This document shows positions 12,180 to 25,724 of a stretch of 64,000 nt of DNA, piece by piece. How positions within the stretch are numbered: the stretch's first letter is position 1; the number at the start of each line of letters is the position of its first letter. Origin of the DNA: Hippasteria phrygiana (Eukaryota; Echinodermata; Asteroidea; Valvatida; Goniasteridae); contig JAZGUH010000271.1 in assembly GCA_037893225.1 (NCBI GenBank), forward strand, positions 1,984,001 through 2,048,000. Reading direction: 5' to 3'. Under the pieces are notes generated by a model. It was given only the letters and a program-made list of their open reading frames with translations, had not been told where the DNA came from and did no database searches. A program made the position numbers and the translations under genes.

Positions 12180-15100
12180 GAAGCCGCCGATGATTGCAAC
12201 ATGTAGCGCCAGATCTAAGCTATCCATACATGTCAAAATTACTGTATTTGGTTGATATTTCATGCAATTATGAATGAGTAAAGCAAGTCCATACCCCAGG
12301 GAATTTGACAGGCATGGAGCAATAAATAGACGGTAATATGTACACAGATGTTGGCCGGAAAGAAAATAAACATTGCGAGGTTTGAATTTTCTCCACAAGT
12401 TTTAACTCTAGGAAGCCGCCGATAATTGCAACATGTAGCGCCAGATCTAAGCTATCCATACATGTCAAAATTACTGCATTTGGTTGATATTTCATGCAAT
12501 TATAAATGAGTAAAGCAAGTCCATACCCCTTGGAATTTGACATGCATGGAGCAATAAATAGAAGGTAATATGCACACAGATGGTGGCCGGGAAGAAAATA
12601 AACATTGCGAGGTTTGAATTTTCTCCACAAGTTTTAACTCTAAGAAGCCGCCGATAATTGCAACATGTAGCGCCAGATCTAAGCTATCCATACATGTCAA
12701 AATTACTGTATTTGGTTGATATTTCATGCAATTATGAATGAGTAAAGCAAGTCCATACCCCAGGGAATTTGACAGGCATGGAGCAATAAATAGACGGTAA
12801 TATGTACACAGATGTTGGCCGGAAAGAAAATAAACATTGCGAGGTTTGAATTTTCTCCACAAGTTTTAACTCTAGGAAGCCGCCGATAATTGCAACATGT
12901 AGCGCCAGATCTAAGCTATCCATACATGTCAAAATTACTGCATTTGGTTGATATTTCATGCAATTATGAATGAGTAAAGCAAGTCCACACCCCAGGGAAT
13001 TTGACATGCATGGAGCAATAAATAGAAGGTAATATGCACACAGATGGTGGCCGGGAAGAAAATAAACATTGCGAGGTTTGAATTTTCTCCACAAGTTTGA
13101 ACTCTAAGAAGCCGCCGATAATTGCAACATGTAGCGCCAGATCTAAGCTATCCATACATTTCAAAATTACTGCATTTGGTTGATATTTCATGCAATTATG
13201 AATGAATAAAGCAAGTCCATACCCCAGGGAATTTGACAGGCATGGAGCAATAAATAGACGGTAATATGTACACAGATGTTGACCGGAAAGAAAATAGACA
13301 TTGCGAGGTTTGAGTTTTCTCCACAAGTTTGAACTCTAGGAAGCCGCCGATGATTGCAACATGTAGCGCCAGATCTAAGCTATCCATACATGTCAAAATT
13401 ACTGTATTTGGTTGATATTTCATGCAATTATGAATGAGTAAAGCAAGTCCATACCCCAGGGAATTTGACATGCATGGAGCAATAAATAGAAGGTAATATG
13501 CACACAGATGGTGGCCGGGAAGAAAATAAACATTGCGAGGTTTGAATTTTCTCCACAAGTTTGAACTCTAAGAAGCCGCCGATAATTGCAACATGTAGCG
13601 CCAGATCTAAGCTATCCATACATGTCAAAATTACTGAATTTGGTTGATATTTCATGCAATTATGAATGAGTAAAGCAAGTCCATACCCCAGGGAATTTGA
13701 CATGCATGGAGCAATAAATAGACGGTAATATGTACACAGATGTTGGCCGGAAAGAAAATAAACATTGCGAGGTTTGAATTTTCTCCACAAGTTTTAACTC
13801 TAAGAAGCCGCCGATGATTGCAACATGTAGCGCCAGATCTAAGCTATCCATACATGTCAAAATTACTGTATTTGGTTGATATTTCATGCAATTATGAATG
13901 AGTAAAGCAAGTCCATACCCCAGGGAATTTGACAGGCATGGAGCAATAAATAGACGGTAATATGTACACAGATGTTGGCCGGAAAGAAAATAAACATTGC
14001 GAGGTTTGAATTTTCTCCACAAGTTTTAACTCTAGGAAGCCGCCGATAATTGCAACATGTAGCGCCAGATCTAAGCTATCCATACATGTCAAAATTACTG
14101 CATTTGGTTGATATTTCATGCAATTATGAATGAGTAAAGCAAGTCCATACCCCTTGGAATTTGACATGCATGGAGCAATAAATAGAAGGTAATATGCACA
14201 CAGATGGTGGCCGGGAAGAAAATAAACATTGCGAGGTTTGAATTTTCTCCACAAGTTTTAACTCTAAGAAGCCGCCGATAATTGCAACATGTAGCGCCAG
14301 ATCTAAGCTATCCATACATGTCAAAATTACTGTATTTGGTTGATATTTCATGCAATTATGAATGAGTAAAGCAAGTCCATACCCCAGGGAATTTGACAGG
14401 CATGGAGCAATAAATAGACGGTAATATGTACACAGATGTTGGCCGGAAAGAAAATAAACATTGCGAGGTTTGAATTTTCTCCACAAGTTTTAACTCTAGG
14501 AAGCCGCCGATAATTGCAACATGTAGCGCCAGATCTAAGCTATCCATACATGTCAAAATTACTGCATTTGGTTGATATTTCATGCAATTATGAATGAGTA
14601 AAGCAAGTCCACACCCCAGGGAATTTGACATGCATGGAGCAATAAATAGAAGGTAATATGCACACAGATGGTGGCCGGGAAGAAAATAAACATTGCGAGG
14701 TTTGAATTTTCTCCACAAGTTTGAACTCTAAGAAGCCGCCGATAATTGCAACATGTAGCGCCAGATCTAAGCTATCCATACATTTCAAAATTACTGCATT
14801 TGGTTGATATTTCATGCAATTATGAATGAATAAAGCAAGTCCATACCCCAGGGAATTTGACAGGCATGGAGCAATAAATAGACGGTAATATGTACACAGA
14901 TGTTGACCGGAAAGAAAATAGACATTGCGAGGTTTGAGTTTTCTCCACAAGTTTGAACTCTAGGAAGCCGCCGATGATTGCAACATGTAGCGCCAGATCT
15001 AAGCTATCCATACATGTCAAAATTACTGTATTTGGTTGATATTTCATGCAATTATGAATGAGTAAAGCAAGTCCATACCCCAGGGAATTTGACATGCATG

Positions 15101-17275
15101 GAGCAATAAATAGAAGGTAATATGCACACAGATGGTGGCCGGGAAGAAAATAAACATTGCGAGGTTTGAATTTTCTCCACAAGTTTGAACTCTAAGAAGC
15201 CGCCGATAATTGCAACATGTAGCGCCAGATCTAAGCTATCCATACATGTCAAAATTACTGAATTTGGTTGATATTTCATGCAATTATGAATGAGTAAAGC
15301 AAGTCCATACCCCAGGGAATTTGACATGCATGGAGCAATAAATAGACGGTAATATGTACACAGATGTTGGCCGGAAAGAAAATAAACATTGCGAGGTTTG
15401 AATTTTCTCCACAAGTTTTAACTCTAAGAAGCCGCCGATGATTGCAACATGTAGCGCCAGATCTAAGCTATCCATACATGTCAAAATTACTGTATTTGGT
15501 TGATATTTCATGCAATTATGAATGAGTAAAGCAAGTCCATACCCCAGGGAATTTGACAGGCATGGAGCAATAAATAGACGGTAATATGTACACAGATGTT
15601 GGCCGGAAAGAAAATAAACATTGCGAGGTTTGAATTTTCTCCACAAGTTTTAACTCTAGGAAGCCGCCGATAATTGCAACATGTAGCGCCAGATCTAAGC
15701 TATCCATACATGTCAAAATTACTGCATTTGGTTGATATTTCATGCAATTATGAATGAGTAAAGCAAGTCCACACCCCAGGGAATTTGACATGCATGGAGC
15801 AATAAATAGAAGGTAATATGCACACAGATGGTGGCCGGGAAGAAAATAAACATTGCGAGGTTTGAATTTTCTCCACAAGTTTGAACTCTAAGAAGCCGCC
15901 GATAATTGCAACATGTAGCGCCAGATCTAAGCTATCCATACATGTCAAAATTACTGAATTTGGTTGATATTTCATGCAATTATGAGTGAATAAAGCAAGT
16001 CCATACCCCAGGGAATTTGACAGGCATGGAGCAATAAATAGACGGTAATATGTACACAGATGTTGACCGGAAAGAAAATAGACATTGCGAGGTTTGAGTT
16101 TTCTCCACAAGTTTGAACTCTAGGAAGCCGCCGATGATTGCAACATGTAGCGCCAGATCTAAGCTATCCATACATGTCAAAATTACTGTATTTGGTTGAT
16201 ATTTCATGCAATTATGAATGAGTAAAGCAAGTCCATACCCCAGGGAATTTGACATGCATGGAGCAATAAATAGAAGGTAATATGCACACAGATGGTGGCC
16301 GGGAAGAAAATAAACATTGCGAGGTTTGAATTTTCTCCACAAGTTTGAACTCTAAGAAGCCGCCGATAATTGCAACATGTAGCGCCAGATCTAAGCTATC
16401 CATACATGTCAAAATTACTGAATTTGGTTGATATTTCATGCAATTATGAATGAGTAAAGCAAGTCCATACCCCAGGGAATTTGACATGCATGGAGCAATA
16501 AATAGACGGTAATATGTACACAGATGTTGGCCGGAAAGAAAATAAACATTGCGAGGTTTGAATTTTCTCCACAAGTTTTAACTCTAAGAAGCCGCCGATG
16601 ATTGCAACATGTAGCGCCAGATCTAAGCTATCCATACATGTCAAAATTACTGTATTTGGTTGATATTTCATGCAATTATGAATGAGTAAAGCAAGTCCAT
16701 ACCCCAGGGAATTTGACATGCATGGAGCAATAAATAGACGGTAATATGTACACAGATGTTGGCCGGAAAGAAAATAAACATTGCGAGGTTTGAATTTTCT
16801 CCACAAGTTTTAACTCTAAGAAGCCGCCGATGATTGCAACATGTAGCGCCAGATCTAAGCTATCCATACATGTCAAAATTACTGTATTTGGTTGATATTT
16901 CATGCAATTATGAATGAGTAAAGCAAGTCCATACCCCAGGGAATTTGACAGGCATGGAGCAATAAATAGACGGTAATATGTACACAGATGTTGGCCGGAA
17001 AGAAAATAAACATTGCGAGGTTTGAATTTTCTCCACAAGTTTTAACTCTAGGAAGCCGCCGATAATTGCAACATGTAGCGCCAGATCTAAGCTATCCATA
17101 CATGTCAAAATTACTGCATTTGGTTGATATTTCATGCAATTATGAATGAGTAAAGCAAGTCCACACCCCAGGGAATTTGACATGCATGGAGCAATAAATA
17201 GAAGGTAATATGCACACAGATGGTGGCCGGGAAGAAAATAAACATTGCGAGGTTTGAATTTTCTCCACAAGTTTG
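12180..17275 (+). repeat. 7-monomer and 5-monomer HOR region
   Basis: The stretch 12,180-14,147 repeats at 13,804-15,771, an offset of 1,624 bp or seven monomers; one difference I saw is A at 12504 against G at 14128. From about 14,357 the order repeats again at offset 1,160 (five monomers), with private changes such as GAGTGAATAAAG near 15,985. Characteristic variants are CCACACCCC, GACCGG with AAAATAGAC, and TTTGAGTTTT. A-type and B-type monomers alternate in an irregular order (A is never next to A in this part). Confidence 0.82.
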
Positions 17276-20200
17276 AACTCTAAGAAGCCGCCGATAATTG
17301 CAACATGTAGCGCCAGATCTAAGCTATCCATACATGTCAAAATTACTGAATTTGGTTGATATTTCATGCAATTATGAATGAATAAAGCAAGTCCATACCC
17401 CAGGGAATTTGACAGGCATGGAGCAATAAATAGACGGTAATATGTACACAGATGTTGGCCGGAAAGAAAATAGACATTGCGAGGTTTGAATTTTCTCCAC
17501 AAGTTTGAACTCTAGGAAGCCGCCGATAATTGCAACATGTAGCGCCAGATCTAAGCTATCCATACATGTCAAAATTACTGCATTTGGTTGATATTTCATG
17601 CAATTATGAATGAATAAAGCAAGTCCATACCCCAGGGAATTTGACAGGCATGGAGCAATAAATAGACGGTAATATGTACACAGATGTTGGCCGGAAAGAA
17701 AATAAACATTGCGAGGTTTGAATTTTCTCCACAAGTTTTAACTCTAAGAAGCCGCCGATGATTGCAACATGTAGCGCCAGATCTAAGCTATCCATACATG
17801 TCAAAATTACTGTATTTGGTTGATATTTCATGCAATTATGAATGAGTAAAGCAAGTCCATACCCCAGGGAATTTGACATGCATGGAGCAATAAATAGACG
17901 GTAATATGTACACAGATGTTGGCCGGAAAGAAAATAAACATTGCGAGGTTTGAATTTTCTCCACAAGTTTTAACTCTAGGAAGCCGCCGATAATTGCAAC
18001 ATGTAGCGCCAGATCTAAGCTATCCATACATGTCAAAATTACTGCATTTGGTTGATATTTCATGCAATTATGAATGAGTAAAGCAAGTCCACACCCCAGG
18101 GAATTTGACATGCATGGAGCAATAAATAGAAGGTAATATGCACACAGATGGTGGCCGGGAAGAAAATAAACATTGCGAGGTTTGAATTTTCTCCACAAGT
18201 TTGAACTCTAAGAAGCCGCCGATAATTGCAACATGTAGCGCCAGATCTAATCTATCCATACATGTCAAAATTACTGTATTTGGTTGATATTTCATGCAAT
18301 TATGAATGAGTAAAGCAAGTCCATACCCCAGGGAATTTGACAGGCATGGAGCAATAAATAGACGGTAATATGTACACAGATGTTGGCCGGAAAGAAAATA
18401 AACATTGCGAGGTTTGAATTTTCTCCACAAGTTTGAACTCTAGGAAGCCGCCGATAATTGCAACATGTAGCGCCAGATCTAAGCTATCCATACATGTCAA
18501 AATTACTGCATTTGGTTGATATTTCATGCAATTATGAATGAGTAAAGCAAGTCCACACCCCAGGGAATTTGACATGCATGGAGCAATAAATAGAAGGTAA
18601 TATCCACACAGATGGTGGCCGGGAAGAAAATAAACATTGCGAGGTTTGAATTTTCTCCACAAGTTTGAACTCTAAGAAGCCGCCGATAATTGCAACATGT
18701 AGCGCCAGATCTAAGCTATCCATACATGTCAAAATTACTGAATTTGGTTGATATTTCATGCAATTATGAATGAATAAAGCAAGTCCATACCCCAGGGAAT
18801 TTGACAGGCATGGAGCAATAAATAGACGGTAATATGTACACAGATGTTGGCCGGAAAGAAAATAGACATTGCGAGGTTTGAATTTTCTCCACAAGTTTGA
18901 ACTCTAGGAAGCCGCCGATAATTGCAACATGTAGCGCCAGATCTAAGCTATCCATACATGTCAAAATTACTGCATTTGGTTGATATTTCATGCAATTATG
19001 AATGAATAAAGCAAGTCCATACCCCAGGGAATTTGACAGGCATGGAGCAATAAATAGACGGTAATATGTACACAGATGTTGGCCGGAAAGAAAATAAACA
19101 TTGCGAGGTTTGAATTTTCTCCACAAGTTTTAACTCTAAGAAGCCGCCGATGATTGCAACATGTAGCGCCAGATCTAAGCTATCCATACATGTCAAAATT
19201 ACTGTATTTGGTTGATATTTCATGCAATTATGAATGAGTAAAGCAAGTCCATACCCCAGGGAATTTGACATGCATGGAGCAATAAATAGACGGTAATATG
19301 TACACAGATGTTGGCCGGAAAGAAAATAAACATTGCGAGGTTTGAATTTTCTCCACAAGTTTTAACTCTAGGAAGCCGCCGATAATTGCAACATGTAGCG
19401 CCAGATCTAAGCTATCCATACATGTCAAAATTACTGCATTTGGTTGATATTTCATGCAATTATGAATGAATAAAGCAAGTCCATACGCCAGGGAATTTGA
19501 CAGGCATGGAGCAATAAATAGACGGTAATATGTACACATTTGTTGGCCGTGAAGAAAATAAACATTGCGAGGTTTGAATTTTCTCCACAAGTTTGAACTC
19601 TAGGAAGCCGCCGATAATTGCAACATGTAGCGCCAGATCTAAGCTATACATACATGTCATAATTACTGTATTTGGTTGATATTTCATGCAATTATGAATG
19701 AGTAAAGCAAGTCCATACCCCAGGGAATTTGACAGGCATGGAGCAATAAATAGAAGGTAATATGCACACAGATGGTGGCCGGGAAGAAACTAAACATTGC
19801 GAGGTTTGAATTTTCTCCACAAGTTTTAACTCTAGGAAGCCGCCGATAATTGCATCATGTAGCGCCAGATCTAAGCTATCCATACATGTCAAAATTACTG
19901 CATTTGGTTGATATTTCATGCAATTATGAATGAGTAAAGCATGTCCATACCCCAGGGAATTTGACAGGCATGGAGCAATACATAGACGGTAATATGTACA
20001 CAGATGTTGGCCGGGAAGAAAATATACATTGCGAGGTTTGAATTTCCTCCACAAGTTTGAACTCTGGGAAGCCGCCGATGATTGCAACATGTAGCGCCAG
20101 ATCTAAGCTATACATACATGTAAAAATTACTGCATTTGGTTGATATTTCATGCAATTATAAATGAGTAAAGCAAGTCCATACCCCTTGGAATTTGACATG

Positions 20201-20291
20201 CATGGAGCAATAAATAGAAGGTAATATGCACACAGATGGTGGCCGGGAAGAAAATAAACATTGCGAGGTTTGAATTTTCTCCACAAGTTTT
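17276..20291 (+). repeat. 13-monomer tandem duplication I, first copy (3,016 bp)
   Basis: Positions 17,276-20,397 match 20,292-23,413 at an offset of exactly 3,016 bp. The first copy runs directly into the second, so this is a true tandem duplication of 13 monomers. I found four differences: T at 18251 (AAGCTATCC becomes AATCTATCC), G at 18435, C at 18604 and G at 19967. The first copy itself contains a 6-monomer near-repeat (17,141 onward against 18,533 onward, offset 1,392), so the duplication is nested. Confidence 0.88.
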
Positions 20292-23200
20292 AACTCTAAG
20301 AAGCCGCCGATAATTGCAACATGTAGCGCCAGATCTAAGCTATCCATACATGTCAAAATTACTGAATTTGGTTGATATTTCATGCAATTATGAATGAATA
20401 AAGCAAGTCCATACCCCAGGGAATTTGACAGGCATGGAGCAATAAATAGACGGTAATATGTACACAGATGTTGGCCGGAAAGAAAATAGACATTGCGAGG
20501 TTTGAATTTTCTCCACAAGTTTGAACTCTAGGAAGCCGCCGATAATTGCAACATGTAGCGCCAGATCTAAGCTATCCATACATGTCAAAATTACTGCATT
20601 TGGTTGATATTTCATGCAATTATGAATGAATAAAGCAAGTCCATACCCCAGGGAATTTGACAGGCATGGAGCAATAAATAGACGGTAATATGTACACAGA
20701 TGTTGGCCGGAAAGAAAATAAACATTGCGAGGTTTGAATTTTCTCCACAAGTTTTAACTCTAAGAAGCCGCCGATGATTGCAACATGTAGCGCCAGATCT
20801 AAGCTATCCATACATGTCAAAATTACTGTATTTGGTTGATATTTCATGCAATTATGAATGAGTAAAGCAAGTCCATACCCCAGGGAATTTGACATGCATG
20901 GAGCAATAAATAGACGGTAATATGTACACAGATGTTGGCCGGAAAGAAAATAAACATTGCGAGGTTTGAATTTTCTCCACAAGTTTTAACTCTAGGAAGC
21001 CGCCGATAATTGCAACATGTAGCGCCAGATCTAAGCTATCCATACATGTCAAAATTACTGCATTTGGTTGATATTTCATGCAATTATGAATGAGTAAAGC
21101 AAGTCCACACCCCAGGGAATTTGACATGCATGGAGCAATAAATAGAAGGTAATATGCACACAGATGGTGGCCGGGAAGAAAATAAACATTGCGAGGTTTG
21201 AATTTTCTCCACAAGTTTGAACTCTAAGAAGCCGCCGATAATTGCAACATGTAGCGCCAGATCTAAGCTATCCATACATGTCAAAATTACTGTATTTGGT
21301 TGATATTTCATGCAATTATGAATGAGTAAAGCAAGTCCATACCCCAGGGAATTTGACAGGCATGGAGCAATAAATAGACGGTAATATGTACACAGATGTT
21401 GGCCGGAAAGAAAATAAACATTGCGAGGTTTGAATTTTCTCCACAAGTTTTAACTCTAGGAAGCCGCCGATAATTGCAACATGTAGCGCCAGATCTAAGC
21501 TATCCATACATGTCAAAATTACTGCATTTGGTTGATATTTCATGCAATTATGAATGAGTAAAGCAAGTCCACACCCCAGGGAATTTGACATGCATGGAGC
21601 AATAAATAGAAGGTAATATGCACACAGATGGTGGCCGGGAAGAAAATAAACATTGCGAGGTTTGAATTTTCTCCACAAGTTTGAACTCTAAGAAGCCGCC
21701 GATAATTGCAACATGTAGCGCCAGATCTAAGCTATCCATACATGTCAAAATTACTGAATTTGGTTGATATTTCATGCAATTATGAATGAATAAAGCAAGT
21801 CCATACCCCAGGGAATTTGACAGGCATGGAGCAATAAATAGACGGTAATATGTACACAGATGTTGGCCGGAAAGAAAATAGACATTGCGAGGTTTGAATT
21901 TTCTCCACAAGTTTGAACTCTAGGAAGCCGCCGATAATTGCAACATGTAGCGCCAGATCTAAGCTATCCATACATGTCAAAATTACTGCATTTGGTTGAT
22001 ATTTCATGCAATTATGAATGAATAAAGCAAGTCCATACCCCAGGGAATTTGACAGGCATGGAGCAATAAATAGACGGTAATATGTACACAGATGTTGGCC
22101 GGAAAGAAAATAAACATTGCGAGGTTTGAATTTTCTCCACAAGTTTTAACTCTAAGAAGCCGCCGATGATTGCAACATGTAGCGCCAGATCTAAGCTATC
22201 CATACATGTCAAAATTACTGTATTTGGTTGATATTTCATGCAATTATGAATGAGTAAAGCAAGTCCATACCCCAGGGAATTTGACATGCATGGAGCAATA
22301 AATAGACGGTAATATGTACACAGATGTTGGCCGGAAAGAAAATAAACATTGCGAGGTTTGAATTTTCTCCACAAGTTTTAACTCTAGGAAGCCGCCGATA
22401 ATTGCAACATGTAGCGCCAGATCTAAGCTATCCATACATGTCAAAATTACTGCATTTGGTTGATATTTCATGCAATTATGAATGAATAAAGCAAGTCCAT
22501 ACGCCAGGGAATTTGACAGGCATGGAGCAATAAATAGACGGTAATATGTACACATTTGTTGGCCGTGAAGAAAATAAACATTGCGAGGTTTGAATTTTCT
22601 CCACAAGTTTGAACTCTAGGAAGCCGCCGATAATTGCAACATGTAGCGCCAGATCTAAGCTATACATACATGTCATAATTACTGTATTTGGTTGATATTT
22701 CATGCAATTATGAATGAGTAAAGCAAGTCCATACCCCAGGGAATTTGACAGGCATGGAGCAATAAATAGAAGGTAATATGCACACAGATGGTGGCCGGGA
22801 AGAAACTAAACATTGCGAGGTTTGAATTTTCTCCACAAGTTTTAACTCTAGGAAGCCGCCGATAATTGCATCATGTAGCGCCAGATCTAAGCTATCCATA
22901 CATGTCAAAATTACTGCATTTGGTTGATATTTCATGCAATTATGAATGAGTAAAGCATGTCCATACCCCAGGGAATTTGACATGCATGGAGCAATACATA
23001 GACGGTAATATGTACACAGATGTTGGCCGGGAAGAAAATATACATTGCGAGGTTTGAATTTCCTCCACAAGTTTGAACTCTGGGAAGCCGCCGATGATTG
23101 CAACATGTAGCGCCAGATCTAAGCTATACATACATGTAAAAATTACTGCATTTGGTTGATATTTCATGCAATTATAAATGAGTAAAGCAAGTCCATACCC

Positions 23201-23413
23201 CTTGGAATTTGACATGCATGGAGCAATAAATAGAAGGTAATATGCACACAGATGGTGGCCGGGAAGAAAATAAACATTGCGAGGTTTGAATTTTCTCCAC
23301 AAGTTTTAACTCTAAGAAGCCGCCGATAATTGCAACATGTAGCGCCAGATCTAAGCTATCCATACATGTCAAAATTACTGAATTTGGTTGATATTTCATG
23401 CAATTATGAATGA
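20292..23413 (+). repeat. 13-monomer tandem duplication I, second copy with overhang
   Basis: This is the second copy of the 3,016-bp unit, and the match continues about 106 bp beyond it to 23,413. At 23,414 a G (TGAG) replaces the A (TGAA) of 20398. It lacks the private changes of the first copy at 18251 and 18604, so those arose after duplication. It contains the distinctive monomer with CGCCAGGG and ACACATTTG (22,477-22,708), also found at 10.2, 19.5, 26.0, 28.0 and 29.7 kb. Confidence 0.88.
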
Positions 23414-24641
23414 GTAAAGCAAGTCCATACCCCAGGGAATTTGACATGCATGGAGCAATAAATAGACGGTAATATGTACACAGATGTTGGCCGGAAAGAA
23501 AATAAACATTGCGAGGTTTGAATTTTTTCCACAAGTTTTAACTCTAGGAAGCCGCCGATAATTGCAACATGTAGCGCCAGATCTAAGCTATCCATACATG
23601 TCAAAATTACTGCATTTGGTTGATATTTCATGCAATTATGAATGAATAAAGCAAGTCCATACCCCAGGGAATTTGACAGGCATGGAGCAATAAATAGACG
23701 GTAATATGTACACAGATGTTGGTCGGAAAGAAAATAAACATTGCGAGGTTTGAATTTTCTCCACAAGTTTTAACTCTAAGAAGCCGCCGATGATTGCAAC
23801 ATGTAGCGCCAGATCTAAGCTATCCATACATGTCAAAATTACTGTATTTGGTTGATATTTCATGCAATTATGAATGAGTAAAGCATGTCCATACCCCAGG
23901 GAATTTGACATGCATGGAGCAATACATAGACGGTAATATGTACACAGATGTTGGCCGGGAAGAAAATATACATTGCGAGGTTTGAATTTCCTCAACAAGT
24001 TTGAACTCTGGGAAGCCGCCGATGATTGCAACATGTAGCGCCAGATCTAAGCTATACATACATGTAAAAATTACTGCATTTGGTTGATATTTCATGCAAT
24101 TATAAATGAGTAAAGCAAGTCCATACCCCTTGGAATTTGACATGCATGGAGCAATAAATAGAAGGTAATATGCACACAGATGGTGGCCGGGAAGAAAATA
24201 AACATTGCGAGGTTTGAATTTTCTCCACAAGTTTTAACTCTAGGAAGCCGCCGATGATTGCAACATGTAGCGCCAGATCTAAGCTATCCATACATGTCAA
24301 AATTACTGTATTTGGTTGATATTTCATGCAATTATGAATGAGTAAAGCAAGTCCATACCCCAGGGAATTTGACATGCATGGAGCAATAAATAGACGGTAA
24401 TATGTACACAGATGTTGGCCGGAAAGAAAATAAACATTGCGAGGTTTGAATTTTCTCCACAAGTTTTAACTCTAGGAAGCCGCCGATAATTGCAACATGT
24501 AGCGCCAGATCTAAGCTATCCATACATGTCAAAATTACTGCATTTGGTTGATATTTCATGCAATTATGAATGAATAAAGCAAGTCCATACGCCAGGGAAT
24601 TTGACAGGCATGGAGCAATAAATAGACGGTAATATGTACAC

Positions 24642-24653
24642 ATTTGTTGGCCG
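24642..24653 (+). other. Junction of a hybrid monomer (in-register one-monomer deletion)
   Basis: Left of this point the copy carries CGCCAGGG, GACAGG and ACACATTTGTTGGCCG, as in the monomer at 28,045-28,276. To the right it carries GGGAAGAAACTAAAC, as in the following monomer at 28,277-28,508. The hybrid is one monomer of normal length, so exactly 232 bp is missing relative to the 28-kb copy. The crossover lies within the short identical segment TTGGCCG plus adjacent shared bases. This is the expected product of unequal homologous exchange or slippage between adjacent copies. Confidence 0.8.
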
Positions 24654-25724
24654 GGAAGAAACTAAACATTGCGAGGTTTGAATTTTCTCCACAAGTTTTA
24701 ACTCTAGGAAGCCGCCGATAATTGCATCATGTAGCGCCAGATCTAAGCTATCCATACATGTCAAAATTACTGCATTTGGTTGATATTTCATGCAATTATG
24801 AATGAATAAAGCAAGTCCATACCCCAGGGAATTTGACAGGCATGGAGCAATAAATAGACGGTAATATGTACACAGATGTTGGTCGGAAAGAAAATAAACA
24901 TTGCGAGGTTTGAATTTTCTCCACAAGTTTTAACTCTAAGAAGCCGCCGATGATTGCAACATGTAGCGCCAGATCTAAGCTATCCATACATGTCAAAATT
25001 ACTGTATTTGGTTGATATTTCATGCAATTATGAATGAGTAAAGCATGTCCATACCCCAGGGAATTTGACATGCATGGAGCAATACATAGACGGTAATATG
25101 TACACAGATGTTGGCCGGGAAGAAAATATACATTGCGAGGTTTGAATTTCCTCAACAAGTTTGAACTCTGGGAAGCCGCCGATGATTGCAACATGTAGCG
25201 CCAGATCTAAGCTATACATACATGTAAAAATTACTGCATTTGGTTGATATTTCATGCAATTATAAATGAGTAAAGCAAGTCCATACCCCTTGGAATTTGA
25301 CATGCATGGAGCAATAAATAGAAGGTAATATGCACACAGATGGTGGCCGGGAAGAAAATAAACATTGCGAGGTTTGAATTTTCTCCACAAGTTTTAACTC
25401 TAAGAAGCCGCCGATAATTGCAACATGTAGCGCCAGATCTAAGCTATCCATACATGTCACAATTACTGAATTTGGTTGATATTTCATGCAATTATGAATG
25501 AGTAAAGCAAGTCCATACCCCAGGGAATTTGACATGCATCGAGCAATAAATAGACGGTAATATGTACACAGATGTTGGCCGGAAAGAAAATAAACATTGC
25601 GAGGTTTGAATTTTTTCCACAAGTTTTAACTCTAGGAAGCCGCCGATGATTGCAACATGTAGCGCCAGATCTAAGCTATCCATACATGTCAAAATTACTG
25701 TATTTGGTTGATATTTCATGCAAT

